Under the pieces are notes generated by a model, which searched no databases, was not told the DNA's origin, and worked only from the letters and a program-made list of their open reading frames with translations. Source: Caprella mutica (lineage: Eukaryota; Arthropoda; Malacostraca; Amphipoda; Caprellidae). From it: DNA of 64,000 nt. This document shows, one piece after another, positions 23,443-36,168 of the stretch. The stretch's first letter is position 1, and each line of letters opens with the position of its first letter. The stretch lies in NCBI GenBank assembly GCA_947561585.1, contig CANNZV010001432.1, positions 1 to 64,000 on the forward strand, read 5' to 3'. The position numbers and the translations under genes are program-made.

Positions 23443-24756
23443 CAGTGACACGTTAATGTATTCAATACGTATCAAATTTATCGAATTATCGTGCAAATCT
23501 CAATTTTAAGTTATTGATATTAGCTCAAATTGACATGAATTATACATTTAGACGTAAATAGCAAGTTCTGAAAAGGATATACTAATAATCTTCGCATTTC
23601 TTATATTTTTAGGAAAACATCAAATCGTTAGCTCAAAAGTATTCAACACATTCTTTTAATACTTGCTTGCATGTCTTTTGTGTTTTACAGCATTAAGCCT
23701 GTTTGAAAAGTTGCAAGTGAGTTTCTTACATGTTTTAGATGTAATGCGGGACCACTCTTCAACGCAGTAAGTTTTCATATCATTGATGTTCTGACGATTC
23801 ATTTTGTGAACATTAATTTTGAGAATCCTCCACAAATTTCGAATGGATTCAGGTCTGGTGACTAACTGAACCACTTCATAACATCAATGATGCTGTCATC
23901 AAACCAATTTTCCATTAGTTTAGATGTATATTTTGGGTTGTTGCCTTGTTGTAAGTCCCAATCACCCTCAAATTAGAAAGATGTTTCTTTTTCAGTAGAG
24001 GAGTTTTCCTTGGAGAACTCGAGTTAAGTGAATTGTTTGACTAATAGTATCTTTGCTATCAGCTACTGTATCCTTCTGTAAGTCTTCTCTAATCTCGATA
24101 ACTGTCACAAATGAATTTTGATTCACTTTTCTGATGACTAACCTTTCTGATGCATCGTTGATCTTCCTTGAACAGCCGCTCCTGGGCGCATTTGTTACAG
24201 CATTGGTCTTCATCCATTTTCTGATCACGCTCCCAACCGCGTCCACATTAAATTTCAAAGCCTGTGATATCTTCCTTTATACATTTTCTTCTCGAGTGGG
24301 TCCACTATGCGTTTCCGATGATCATTTAATTACTATTTAGCTTTAACCATTTCTAAATAATCGAAAATTACACTGCCTCTTGCATTAAATGTTCACAATG
24401 AAGGTAACTGGCTCCAATGGATGAAAACACAAATACGCCCGTGATCGCCTGATATCCTGTCATATCAATATTAAAGTAATTTAAATAGCAGTTTATGTAA
24501 AATAAAGTGCTATAATATATCTAAAAATGTGTGATAAGAAGGGTATTGAATATTTTTTTTCGCTAGCGATTTTGATATTTTCCTCATAAAATAATAAAAA
24601 AAGGCAAAGATTATTAGTATATCCTATTGAGAAATTGCTATTTACGTTTGAAACTATAATTCATGTCAATTTAAGCTAATATCAATAACTAGAAATTGAG
24701 ATTTGCACGATAATTCGATAAATTCAATGTGTATTGAATACTTTTGCATGTCACTG
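23443..24756 (-). mobile_element. Tc1-like transposon, internally deleted, about 200-bp inverted ends
   Basis: It is flanked by TA (23441-23442 and 24757-24758) and begins CAGTGACA at both ends. The two ends stay similar as inverted repeats for about 200 bp (left to about 23640, right from about 24550). The 1,314-bp element carries the transposase remnant described separately. Confidence 0.88.
23644..24300 (-). pseudogene. Tc1 transposase pseudogene
   Basis: The N-terminal half (around 24258-23992) reads VGSVIRKWMKTNAVTNAPRS then GCSRKINDASERLVIRKV, the helix-turn-helix and basic hook of Tc1 transposases. The C-terminal part (23880-23656) reads SIRNLWRILK and CVEEWSRITSKTCKKL, matching the ENLWR...EEW...KL ending of the family. 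The middle with the first catalytic Asp is deleted, the second catalytic block is degenerate (LQQGNNPKYTSK), and stops break the frame. It is inactive. Confidence 0.85.
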
Positions 24757-24758
24757 TA

Positions 24759-26334
24759 TGACGTATGTATCTGTATTAGATGCGTTAAACATCAAAATTC
24801 TGTTGGATGATTTTCATTCTTGGGAAAGAACCAATATATATTTCAATGATTATTTTAATCAACAATTCGATGAAGCTTTTAGTTTGATAAGTGTATATTT
24901 AAAATAAAGCTTAATTCTATAATTAATGAATTATAATTATACTCTTCCATACTTTTTCATAAATACCAATATAAGGTATTGCTAACTTACACCCCCTGCC
25001 ACGATATTAGCTTAAAGTCGTTATTATTCATAAAACTTAAATTTTCGTTGGAATTGAGCTAGTACTTTCATGGGATATTTTAGTTACTGTATGAAATCCT
25101 GATATTATTTTCCAGCACATTTTGAGATGTGGTTTCCAATTCATCCATGTTTGAAGATTTTAACAACTTTCCAAGCGTACCGTGTTTTAGCTTATTATAC
25201 AAAAAATAACTTTTCGACCAAAATTCAGCTGCGTAAGAGATTTATAATAACAGGATATAATTTTACTATGTTTATTCATACAAAAAAAAAAATAAGGTAT
25301 AGCCAAATATTTAATTTAATAATTAATACCCAACATAAGATCCTTTCTTTTGGAAAACATTATAGTTCTCTTATCGACAGATTCTGACATTTTTTTTAAA
25401 TCAGAACACGGAATTGTGTTTGCAGAAGTCTCAATTGCTTTACACCATTCTAATTTCAAAATGTTCCGCTTTCCATCCTTGTAAATCGAATAATTCATGA
25501 TCCCCCATAAGTTTTTGCGCGGACCGACAGTTGGGCCCAAGACAATTGGGCACGCCGACAAAGAGTTTACTGTATTAACTTAATTGAAAACCGTTGCCAC
25601 TGTGATAAATAGGGTTGTGACAATATGCATTTTGAATAAAAATATAGTCTTGAGCCTATTTAAAATGAAGAATATTCCTTACATGAAAAAATATTCTCGT
25701 TATGAAAAATAAATATTTTTATTGGATAAATGAATATGAATAAATACTAATATTCTTTTAAACTACAACATTTTTATGTTATAAGATAGGTCATATAAAC
25801 AAGAACAATATAAAATATGAATGTAGGTATTTAGACATGCCGAAATTATTGGTATGTACATACAAATTGAATTAAAGTTGATTTGAATTTTATGAAACCT
25901 GTTCAGTGTTCAATATTGAAGAGTTTTATGAATTATTATTACAAAATGTATTCTCGTAATCTCATTTTATCCCAACAACTGTTCAATGTAACGTATAACC
26001 TTTAAAATTTACCCATTTCTTACTATATATTTGTCTTTGTCAGACGATGTACACTACACATTGGATCCATATGACATGATTTAAACTAGTACGGCTTATT
26101 TAAATACTTCAAAGATTTTCATTCCATAGAAATATGAGAATTCCTCCGAAATGTGATTTAAGGGGCTTGCTAATATATACCTTTTCAAGTATATCAATCG
26201 AATATAAAAAATATAAACATATTTTTAGAGAATATAAAGCATATTTTAACGATAATATTGTCTTTTCTCTAGTAATAACAAAGCAACACTTCTTTATTGT
26301 GTCTTCTGCCCAATTTTTTCTGTGTATAATTGTT
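24759..26334. other. AT-rich linker with repeat fragments, no gene
   Basis: It includes the partial MITE at 25608-25670 and a tttgggcccaagacaattgggc-type motif at 25529-25551 that is an inverted partner of the run at 26335-26400. Open frames here show no domain. Confidence 0.45.
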
Positions 26335-26400
26335 TTGGGGCCCAATTGTCCAGGGCCCAATTGTCCTGGCGCCCAATTGTCCTGGGCCCAATTGTCAGTG
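26335..26400. repeat. GGGCCCAATTGTCCT tandem motif, 4 units
   Basis: Four imperfect 15-17-bp units directly next to the 3' side of the transposase pseudogene. The same motif run, shorter, is at 9427-9461 in the A-B linker. Confidence 0.85.
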
Positions 26401-27060
26401 CACCAAGTGTTTGTTAGGGCTCAAATCGGGAGAGCATGGTGGTCATACCATCAAACGGTTATCTTTTAAACCTGCCGATGACAATAAAGCCTTTGTTGCC
26501 TTAGCAGAATGAGACGGGGCATTTTTGCGCTGAAATATCAACTTATGACACTTTTGCAGTAGTAAGTCATCCAGCCATGAAAGCAAAGCCTTCTCAAGAA
26601 GCTGGCAATAGCCCACAGAAGTGATTTTTACACCATCAGGCACTCTAACAGGGCCAACAAGCCCATTTCCAATTATTCCTGAGCAAATCAGTACACCTTC
26701 TACACCTCGTTGGTGACGAAAATGAATGTGTTGCTCTGCGCCGTTTCCAACCCAACCTTTCCCACATTCGTCAGGCCCGTCCAGAGTCGCTCTAGTTTCG
26801 TCAGTTAATAAAACCATTTTCATATCTGTCTTCATATTCTTTTGCACCCATTGCAACCACAATTCCTTCTGTCTAGGAGTCAGAGGAGGTAGTTTTTCAG
26901 GGGACATGTTCTTACCAATGACACTCAGCAACCGCCCTCTTATTGATTTTGAGATTTCTGGCAAATTTCTTCCAGCAAAAAATGCTTTTCATGTCTGTCC
27001 TTGCTTATTTAACAGCTGCCACTTCACAGTATGTAGGTTCTGGTAGTCACTGTTTTCAGA
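26401..27060 (-). pseudogene. Tc1/mariner-family transposase pseudogene, copy 2
   Basis: The frame from 26964 to 26443 is open for 173 codons and includes KELWLQWVQKNMKTDMK, LLTDETRATLDGPDE (first Asp present), GVEGVLICSGIIGNGLVGPV, and FQRKNAPSHSA, where the usual second catalytic Asp of QQDNAP is Lys. The WPP of the WPPxSPDLNP motif is broken by a stop (TGA for TGG), after which PPCSPDLSPN is still readable. Upstream remnants extend toward 27250. Loss of the second Asp alone would abolish activity. It is the better-preserved partner of 9423-10110. Confidence 0.82.
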
Positions 27061-28697
27061 ACACTAGAATCCGACCGCGAGTCTTCCTTGGCGAAGTGTC
27101 AGATTAAAAATACTTCACAATGTCAACATGGCGGCCAAAAGAGTGGGCTATAACCTGAGGAGGAGTACCTTTAGCTTTTTCTTTAACAATGGTAGTATAT
27201 TCAGCCTCAGTGAGACCCCTACTCTATCCCATTGTCAAGAAAATCATTCAGCAACTAATAGCGTGGTACACCTTAAAATCACGTTACGTGTAATAATTCA
27301 ACCAATAGGCTAGATATACAAATGAAAATCATATGGAAGTGTTGCCATACGAATACGACTTTGCTACAAAAGTTTATACAAAAGAATTCGAGAGGTGTAA
27401 ATACCTGAAACATTGAAAAAATGAATGAAGCTAATAGCGTGACACGGGGTGTATAAGTTAAAACTTTTCGAATACTGAAATAATACATTTGTCGATTCAG
27501 TAAAAGAATCTATAATAATAAATTTCATATCAGATGTTAATTTATAATGTGTATTAGCAACCTGCTTTATTTAGTCAGACTTATGACAAATATCGACTCG
27601 GTTACCATGACTAGAAATTTCAAACAATATATGTAAATAGTCAATCCAATCACCAACCCAAATACAGAGACAGAGAGTAACCAAATTGCTTCGGAGCGAG
27701 TTTGTGAAGTGACTTCATCGAGCAAACACGTACATTTGTAGACTACTTAGTGGAATTTGATCAGTTTTACTCTAACTGGAAGGCAGACATATTGTATTGG
27801 TATCGATATTGAAGGTAAAAGTTAAAAAGCGTAATCAGTTAAATTATTCCACATTTCAGTAGGTCTTTGCAAATCATAAAAATTGAATTATATTGGAAGT
27901 TTAATTGAATATTTTTAAATTCTAAGATTTTCAAAGATGGGACTTTTTATCTGATTACTTAGAACAGTTTCGCTCATTTTTAAATTTGACATCATGTAAA
28001 ATATTTGATTCTAGGAAAATTCCCCTGAGGGAAATTCTACCATGGACAATTTCAACTCATGATACTTGATTTTATTTACAGAAAGTGTAATATTCAATAA
28101 ACAGTAATTCAAAAGGAAAAAGATCTTTATTGTGGTAATATGACAACATTTCATCAGTTAAAAATTTATGAAATTTTAATAATATGTTGTTTTAAGTCGA
28201 GGCCTAACGGATAAGTTAAAATCAATTTCTCAATCCCCTATATAATACCCTTGTGGTGAAGGGGATTTTCGGGCAACATGATGCTATAAGCTAAGAACAT
28301 ACGAAATAATAGACAGAACAAACGATCTTTTAAATAAGTTTGAATAGGAATAAATTTAATTAATTAGTATAAATCGTGTAAATTCAACAATATATAGTGA
28401 CGCTGATTAATAAATTACTGAAATAGAATGTTTAATTACTACCGATATCTATTTTAATTCAAAATAAACGAATTACAAATCTGAAACTTTGAGAAACGGT
28501 TTTATAATCTATATTGTGAGTATTACAAAAACAATGTATAAATATAATGCCTTTCAACTAAATTTTAAATATATGTACTATGGTTAAGCAAGTAAAATGC
28601 AATACATTAACTAGCTTCGACTTGAAACCACAGAAGCACAAATAAAAATCACAATTTCAAAACACGTAATATTAATAAATCATATCACGTATTATGA
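27061..28697. other. Linker upstream of block C, no gene
   Basis: 27043-27288 is missing from the A-B linker. 27313-28697 matches 10721-12101. The unoccupied insertion site for the 571-bp element is at about 27305-27312. Confidence 0.7.
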
Positions 28698-29552
28698 TTT
28701 AATTATTACAATTTTGAGAAAAATTTCATCGTGCAGATTGTAATTTAGAGTAATTTACTTTTGAAGCTATAATACAGACTGTTAGCGCTGTTCCATTTAT
28801 TGTTGGAAAAGCTTTGTCTCCTCGAGTACCTCAGTAGTTGATTGCCTGTATTATAGTACCGTGATGTTTAATTACCCAGAGCATGTTTTTAAGATTTTTC
28901 TGCTCAGCTATAAACTAGTTTCACCTATGTTTTGTACTAAGTAGTTCAGTTTTGTTGATGTGTTCCATTATTTTTGCCCGTATAGTAATTTGGGTGTTTC
29001 TAATATTTTCCCATTTCTATCTATATTGATCAACTTGCCGTATTTAATTCACTATCATTCAATCATTCATTTACAGAGTTTAAATGTTTCATTGAATTAG
29101 TTTATATTTCTTCATATGCATATACATTATATATATATATATTTATATATATATAACTTGTAGCTTTAGAGCTTATTGATAACTGTGTCACTTGTTTATC
29201 TCACTGACAACTAATACCAATATTTGTAACAAAATTATAAACTGCACATATACTTTAAATTCGTGTTAAAATAAACTGAAAAGAAAACGCGAGTTTTATG
29301 TGACAATTATTGAAACTAAATTTAACCAATGCTGATCATTCAAAGGTGCGGGTAAAATCCAAATAAAGATATAATGAGATGGGTGCCGAGCGGCACAAAC
29401 ACAGACTTTCATTATTATTTATTTTTCCTTAGTTATTATCGTACACACTGAAATAATTGAAAACTAACTTCCTTTTATACAGAAAGCTTCAAGAACATTT
29501 TTTACTATGTACATTTAATCTAATTACTTGTCTATTTCTTCCACTTTTTCAG

Positions 29553-30281
29553 ATGCAGCTAGTTTCAATCCTTTTGATGTTGATGGCCTTCGGTGGAGTG
29601 AAACTTGGCGAGAGTTCATCAATGATGGTCAGAAAAACGAATATTTCCTCAAACCGATTCACAGACCATACTTTCTTTGGAGAAATACAAACGGCGACTT
29701 TTGTTACAGCTTTAGCAGCTTGTGATGATTCACCTAAGTGTAAATTGCTCTGCGAAACAGCACCAAACACCTACAAAATGAGTGTTATTGAAGTTGGACC
29801 AGCTTTTTCGGAGACGCAAGAAGGGGACCTGGTGGTTTGTTACACTCTAAAGGTAAAGAAAATGTTGTATCCAGGACCTTTAGGCACAATAACAGGAACT
29901 CTGGGCCCCAGTAATCATCCTATTGATAATATGAGGGACGATATTTACGTATTTAGTGCCGTATCTTGTTATGCAACTGGTTGGGGTTCCAATGGCTACG
30001 CGTTAGTGGAGTTTGTAACTGTGCTTAAAATAACTGGAGTTAAAATTCGAGTGCGATCAGGTGGACCTTTGTTCTTCAGACAAGTTGCTGTGATGGTTGG
30101 AAACGTATCATCTACTGGGGATTTCAGTACCTACAGTCTTCTAACAGTTCTTTTCAATCCTCCTGTCAAACACAACGAAGATTTGATTTTGGAAGGGACG
30201 GTACCACTGTTCGGTAAATATGTTGCTGTGGTTGAACAAAGTCCAAGGGGATTATTTATTTGTTCACTGGAAATATATTGA
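29553..30281 (+). CDS. Secreted F5/8 type C (discoidin/fucolectin-like) domain protein, copy C
   Basis: 242 residues. It differs from copy B by only four bases (C19G and H46Q, plus two silent changes). C19G removes the Cys at the signal-peptide boundary; Cys at 57, 63, 67, 96, 139 and 237 remain. Same splice-acceptor-adjacent ATG. The near identity to B over coding and flanking sequence indicates a recent duplication or gene conversion. Confidence 0.72.
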   Translation: MQLVSILLMLMAFGGVKLGESSSMMVRKTNISSNRFTDHTFFGEIQTATFVTALAACDDSPKCKLLCETAPNTYKMSVIEVGPAFSETQEGDLVVCYTLKVKKMLYPGPLGTITGTLGPSNHPIDNMRDDIYVFSAVSCYATGWGSNGYALVEFVTVLKITGVKIRVRSGGPLFFRQVAVMVGNVSSTGDFSTYSLLTVLFNPPVKHNEDLILEGTVPLFGKYVAVVEQSPRGLFICSLEIY

Positions 30282-30889
30282 GTCTATTTTTTATTGAATG
30301 AAAATTCTAAATTTTTCCAATTTTACGAAGATTGAGGATAAATATCAACTACACTGGAGTATTGTCGTATAAGATTCATTACTAATTTCCCGTGCATCAT
30401 TACTTTCAATCTCCTATTGGAATAGTAACCTCTAGCGTAATAATATGAAATCTTCTAACAATTTCTTAATGATTACATTGGTCTACTCCACTCTAAATTG
30501 AGTACAATAGATCACAGAGATAATAATATTATGACACTACATGTGAGAGATAATTTCGAATATATCGGAATGTAATGGAAATATAAAGAGATTGATATGC
30601 TATCTGTGGAAGATGGTGAGCGAGTGCATTGTTTAATATTGCATTCATTTTAACCAATTACAGACTGTGTTAGAATCTATGATATATTGTGCGACTGTAT
30701 TTCATTCATTTATTATTGATGGTTTTCAAGTCGATTAAGTACAGTTTTGATTTCTTTGTATTTTTAAATTTGAAACTTTTTCAACGCTCGCTAATGTATG
30801 ATGTACATCGAGATCTACCTATTTGAAAGGTCGAGTAATATCCACCCATGTGACAATGCTTAATTGTTCATGCATACAGAATAGCCAAT
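30282..30889. other. 3' flank of lectin-like gene copy C, no gene
   Basis: Counterpart of 2861-3449. Confidence 0.5.
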
Positions 30890-31225
30890 GAGTAAATACA
30901 GTCACAATGTGAGGAAAAGGATAAAGCACCGGTGACTTTACTCACGGATTAAAGAGGAAAATGAAGAGGTGATAGTAAATGAAGCCTACGCGCCTACCTA
31001 ACACAAAAATGTAAGACCTCTTAGTTGATAAGCATAACTCTATCTATCGCTATCCTCTAAAACTGCAAGTAGCGGCAAAGAAAATTGATAAACATGAAGA
31101 AATTGAAAAAGGTCAATACATAATCCAAATTACAACAGTCACAGTTTGGGGCCCAAGGGACCCCCTCCCCTCCTCTTCTATTCACCAAAGACAACTTCAG
31201 GATAGAGCCCCTTGGGGCCCGTGAA
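30890..31225 (+). repeat. Dispersed non-coding repeat, forward arm (copy C)
   Basis: Counterpart of 3450-3835, including the tgaagcctacgcgcctacc segment that is lost in copy B. Confidence 0.7.
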
Positions 31226-31885
31226 CAATTAATAACAAATGTGCAAAAGTGAAAGGTTAATAACAAAAGTTCATATTATTTATTTACATTGCATGTAATA
31301 TGATAAAAGAGCAATTGTCAAAAGCCTAAACTTTAGATGCGATAGCATCTGCAGAGGATATATTTTGCTACATATATATTTTGCAACATATGCAACATAT
31401 GCGAGACTGATAAGTAATAACTGTGTATGAAACTTGCAGTCAAGTTCAAAAAACTATATCACTACATATATTATACCAAGTGTCGTTTAAATGCGAAAAC
31501 TTAATGTTTATTTTAATCACTTAAGAACAATATTTTTTCAAATACCAGATACGTCTTACAGTTACTATTGCTATTGTATCACTGATAGTGAAGATAATCA
31601 GCTTGTAATTCAAAAACTAAATAAATAAACTGATATAGAGCGTTCGCACAAACATTCTTTCTGCCTTTCTATCACATGTATAGTGAAAAATATTCAACTT
31701 GTGATTGGCCAACAAAAAGTTTAATTTAATACCAAGAAACTTAGTGTTATATAAAATATTAATAAATGATTGATTTTCATGACTAACCGAATATAAATCG
31801 TAAAATGGGTTTGAATATACCGGTAACCACCTATTTGATACTTAGTATGTATCTGATACGTAGAGATCTATATATCTAATACGGT

Positions 31886-31965
31886 GACAGGAATTTTGCT
31901 CGGCGGAATATTGCCCCAGCGGAATTTTGCCAGTCTGATTTTTACTCGGTGGAATTTCCCCTTGT
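31886..31965. repeat. GGCGGAATTTTGCC-type motif run (copy C)
   Basis: Counterpart of 4477-4553. Confidence 0.65.
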
Positions 31966-32099
31966 ATTCAATGTTTCTAGGTTTAAATTGGTAAATAGTA
32001 AATTAAAAGTTTGATATGTGAGATTTAACTTACACAATTATTAATCTTTTTACTGTAACTTTAACATATTAAAGTTACATTTTTAGTGAAACTTTAATA

Positions 32100-32142
32100 T
32101 AGATATCTACATATCTGATACGTAGAGATCTACATATCTGAG
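32100..32142 (+). repeat. 23-bp repeat, under two units (copy C)
   Basis: Contracted counterpart of 4690-4846. Confidence 0.8.
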
Positions 32143-32149
32143 CATAAAT

Positions 32150-32590
32150 TGGATCACGAACTGTTGTAATTTGGATCATAGATTGTCTTTCTTCATATTT
32201 ATCATTTTTATAATTTTTTAACGCTACTTGCAGTTTTAAAGAATTTCGCTAGGACAGTCGCTAGGTTTATGCTCTTCAACTGCGAGGTCTTAGATTTTTG
32301 TGTTTGGTAGGCTCGTAATCTTCATTTACTATCACCTTTTCATTTTCCTCTTCCATCCGTGAGTACAGCCACTGGTGCTTGTGTCCCTTTTAGTCAGATT
32401 CCTTAGGAAATGACTGCATTCACGGTGTAGCTTTTCTGCATCCATCAGCTTCATCACCGCCGGTCTTCATGGAGCTACTTTCCTTTCTGACCACTTCTTC
32501 CATTCTTTTTTTTTTTGACGTCGGTGGCACAGTCGAAATGGCTGAAAGCTGACGTTAGACCCCTACTAATAAAAAATAAATTAGAATAAA
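32150..32590 (-). repeat. Dispersed non-coding repeat, reverse arm (copy C)
   Basis: Counterpart of 4855-5300. Confidence 0.7.
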
Positions 32591-32734
32591 TTTTATTTTC
32601 AGAATATTTTAAACGGGAAGAGTTGGCAATTATTAAACATAATTTTACCTATTATTCTGAACCCATTTGGCTCCATAATACTAAAGTAAAGTTAGTAATT
32701 CATATTATTATTTATTGTGACTTTTTTCCTTGTG

Positions 32735-33530
32735 GGCTCTTATACCTGTGGTCAAATTTCCTTGTGGCCATTTTTCCCTGTGGGTATTCGTTTTTCCCTG
32801 TGGGTATCCGTTTTTTCCTGTGGGTATTCGTTTTTTCCTGTGGTTATTCATTTTTCCCTGCGGGTATTCATTTTTCCCTGTGGGTATTCAATTTTTCCTG
32901 TGGGTATTCATTTTTCCCTGTGGGTATTTGTTTTTTCCTGTGGGTATTCGTTTTTTCCTGTGAGTATTCGTTTTTCCCTGTGGGTATTCATTTTTCCCTG
33001 TGGGTATTCATTTTTCCCTGTGGGTATTCATTTTTCAGTCTGGGTATTCATATTTCCCTCTGGGCATTCATTTTCCCCTGTGGGTATTCATTTTTCCCTG
33101 TGGGTATTCATTTTTCCCTGTGGGTATTCATTTTTTCCTGTGGGTATTCATTTTTCCTTTTGGGTATTCATTTTTCCTTTTGGGTATTCATTTTTCGCGG
33201 TGGGTATTCATTTTTTCCTGTGGGTATTCATTTTTCCCTGTGGGTATTCGTTTTTCCCTGTGGGTATTCGTTTTTTCCTGTGGGTATTCATTTTTCCCTG
33301 TGGGTATTCATATTTCCCTGTGGGTATTCATATTTCCCTGTGGGTATTCATTTTTCCCTGTGGGTATTCGTTTTTTCTTGTGGGTATTCATTTTTCCCTG
33401 TGGGTATTCATTTTTCCTTTTGGGTATTCATTTTTTGCGGTGGGTATTCATTTTTCACAGTGGGCAATTTTCCCTGTGGACATTTTCCTGTGGGCTTTTT
33501 TCCTGTGGGTTTTTTTCCTGTGGGCTTCTT
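32735..33530 (+). repeat. 20-bp tandem array (copy C)
   Basis: About 35 units in steady 20-bp register, with the same variant order as copy B plus extra units. One frame is open from 32623 to 33537, again without coding meaning. Confidence 0.93.
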
Positions 33531-34357
33531 TCATTAGTTGGTAATAATAGTTGATAATTAGTACTTACTCTATGTATATCATTATGTTTGTGTGCTCCTT
33601 TAAGTTTAGAATAGTTTTTCCCGTTATTTAATATAAATTCTTCATAATATTAATATTTACTCTCCTAGAACCTAGAATCCATAGTAATAAATAATTCTGT
33701 TTATCTTACATTACTTTTATTTAGCTATAGAACAATAAATCTATACCTTCCTTTTTAACAATATTGGAAATAAATAACCAGAATTAAACACCTCTATATA
33801 TTTTACATTACTGTAGATGTGATTTATTAACATATACTATATTTATATCACTTGTATTTATCATAGAAAGACTATAAACGACGGTACCTATACTACTTTT
33901 CTCTTGTTCAACTGTATTATCTGTTTATACAGGGTGTCCCACAAGAAAGTGAACCCAATTTCGAATTATTCTAAATATGGTATTTATAAAGTTGAACTAA
34001 ATTTATATTTTACATGTATCCATTCTACCACCGCCATTGCTTGAGATTCTTCGTATGCGACACCAAATACACCCATCACTTTAAATTGCATTAATATAAC
34101 TTGAAATTTACAGAGGTGAATCGGTATATCCTATTAATATTTGTGTTTCTGCTATCTGTGTTGGAGATTTCATTTAATTCCATTTGCCGGTAAACATAGG
34201 CACATGTAGGTGGTAGAATGGATACATGTAAAATAATCATATTCTTAATTTTACTTGTAAGTCTACTTAGGTATACGATATTTATATTAATTCAAAAATA
34301 GGTACATTTTTTGTGGGTATAAACCCAGTGTGTAGAAATGAGTGATTTATAATTTGT

Positions 34358-34808
34358 AAGTGAAGGTGGGGGAAGTGTTGGTTGTTGACGTGTTGGTTGT
34401 TGAAGTGTAGGTGGGATAAGTGAAGGTGGGGGAAGTGTTGGTTGTTGAAGTGTAGGTGGGATAAGTGAAGGTGGGGGAAGTGTTGGTTGTTGAAGTGTAG
34501 GTGGGGGAAGTGTTGGTTGTTGAAGTGAAGGTGGGGGAAGTGTTGGTTGTTGAAGTGTATGTGGGGGAAGTGTTGGTTGTTGAAGTGTAGGTGGGGGAAG
34601 TGTTGGTTGTTGAAGTGTTGGTTGTTGAAGTGTAGGTGGGATAAGTGAAGGTGGGGGAAGTGTTGGTTGTTGAAGTGTAGGTGGGGGAAGTGTTGGTTGT
34701 TGAAGTGTAGGTGGGATAAGTGAAGGTGGGGGAAGTGTTGGTTGTTGAAGTGAAGGTGGGGGAAGAGTATGTGGGGGAAGAGTATGTGGGGGAAGTGTAT
34801 ATGGGGGT
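34358..34808 (+). repeat. 15-bp tandem array, about 30 copies (copy C)
   Basis: Same unit order as B with one block of three units fewer. Confidence 0.92.
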
Positions 34809-35203
34809 ACAAACTATTTGTTCATTTCCTCATTCCGTGAAATTTCCACGGGATCCAGCTAGTAATTTATAATTATAATAATTGCACCATAGAGTAATAA
34901 TATTATATACTAGAGAGAGATAGTTGTGCAGCAACTGCAGGACGCTTAAAACCTTATTTTGTTTCACATAGAGTTATGATAAACTACTCTAGAGAGAGGA
35001 AGTGTTGTAGCGATTGCAGGACGCTAAGGAAGACGGTGTAAAACCTTATTTTGTTTCAGTTATATCATTTCTCCATTAAACTGCCGCCAGATTGCCAGTC
35101 ACGTGAAGACAAAATAAGGATTTGAGCGTCCCACAAGACGCAAAATTATTTTGGCCACTGGCTCACCACTTGAATTGCACAATGATCTCAGTATTTTCTA
35201 ATA

Positions 35204-35343
35204 TTAATATACTACTATTAATATACTACTATTAATATACTACTATTAATATACTTCTATTAATATACTTCTATTAATATACTACTATTAATATACTACT
35301 ATTAATATACTACTATTAATATACTACTATTAATATACTACTT
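35204..35343 (+). repeat. 14-bp tandem array, about 10 copies (copy C)
   Basis: attaatatactact units. The attaatagactact variant units seen at the 3' end of the arrays in A and B are absent. Confidence 0.92.
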
Positions 35344-35593
35344 AATCAATAAATCCATTCGAAAAAAATTCAAGGTCATTTTTCATTTCAAGATCATCCC
35401 TCACAAAAATACACTCGATTTTAAAATCTTATAAGCTCTATAAATCGAAATAAATTTATGTTGTAGCTCCGTATCATTAATACAAGATTTTATATTATTT
35501 ATTTATAATATTTATGCTTTATAATTTAAATTTCTAAATTTTCCTGAAATTTGTAGGCATAATAGTGAATAAAGAATTCAAAACCCTTTTATT

Positions 35594-35644
35594 AAAGATA
35601 TGGACTACTCCATATATAATATATATGGAGTAGTCCATATCTTT
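35594..35644. repeat. 51-bp perfect palindrome private to copy C
   Basis: Two 25-bp arms beginning aaagatatggactactcc, with a single central base, are exact reverse complements. Copies A (near 8115) and B (near 18980) have only the left arm, so the right arm arose by a local inverted duplication. Confidence 0.95.
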
Positions 35645-36168
35645 CCTATGAAATATATATATTATATATATTTCTATTTATAGCACTATTATTAAATTTT
35701 TAAATAGAGTGTACTTTTTGTTTGAGATACGGTATTATTAGTTTTATTATGTACCTCTAAACATATAATCATTATCAGCACTGAATAAATGTGTATCCCA
35801 ATTAAATATGTTTAAATTACCCATCCATTAACTAATTCCATGCTATTGATTTCTATGAATAAAGGAAGTATTTTCTTTCATATGTAAATGTTAATAAAGA
35901 GAATGGAAAAATATCAGTCTGTTATACATGCAGTATATTTACATTCAATACTAATTAAATATGATGCTTGTTATTTGGGTGAAACAAGAATTTAACCTAA
36001 AATATACAAGGTGTATAATTCTATAATTTTCAACATGGTAAAATAATAATAGCTTCCCTAATATTAGTTTTATCTGAATTCAGTTGGTTTTGAAAGAATC
36101 TCGAGACTTTCTTATTTACGTTTTATTTTACTTAATATATATCATAGAGGGGCGGATAGGTGAAAAAG

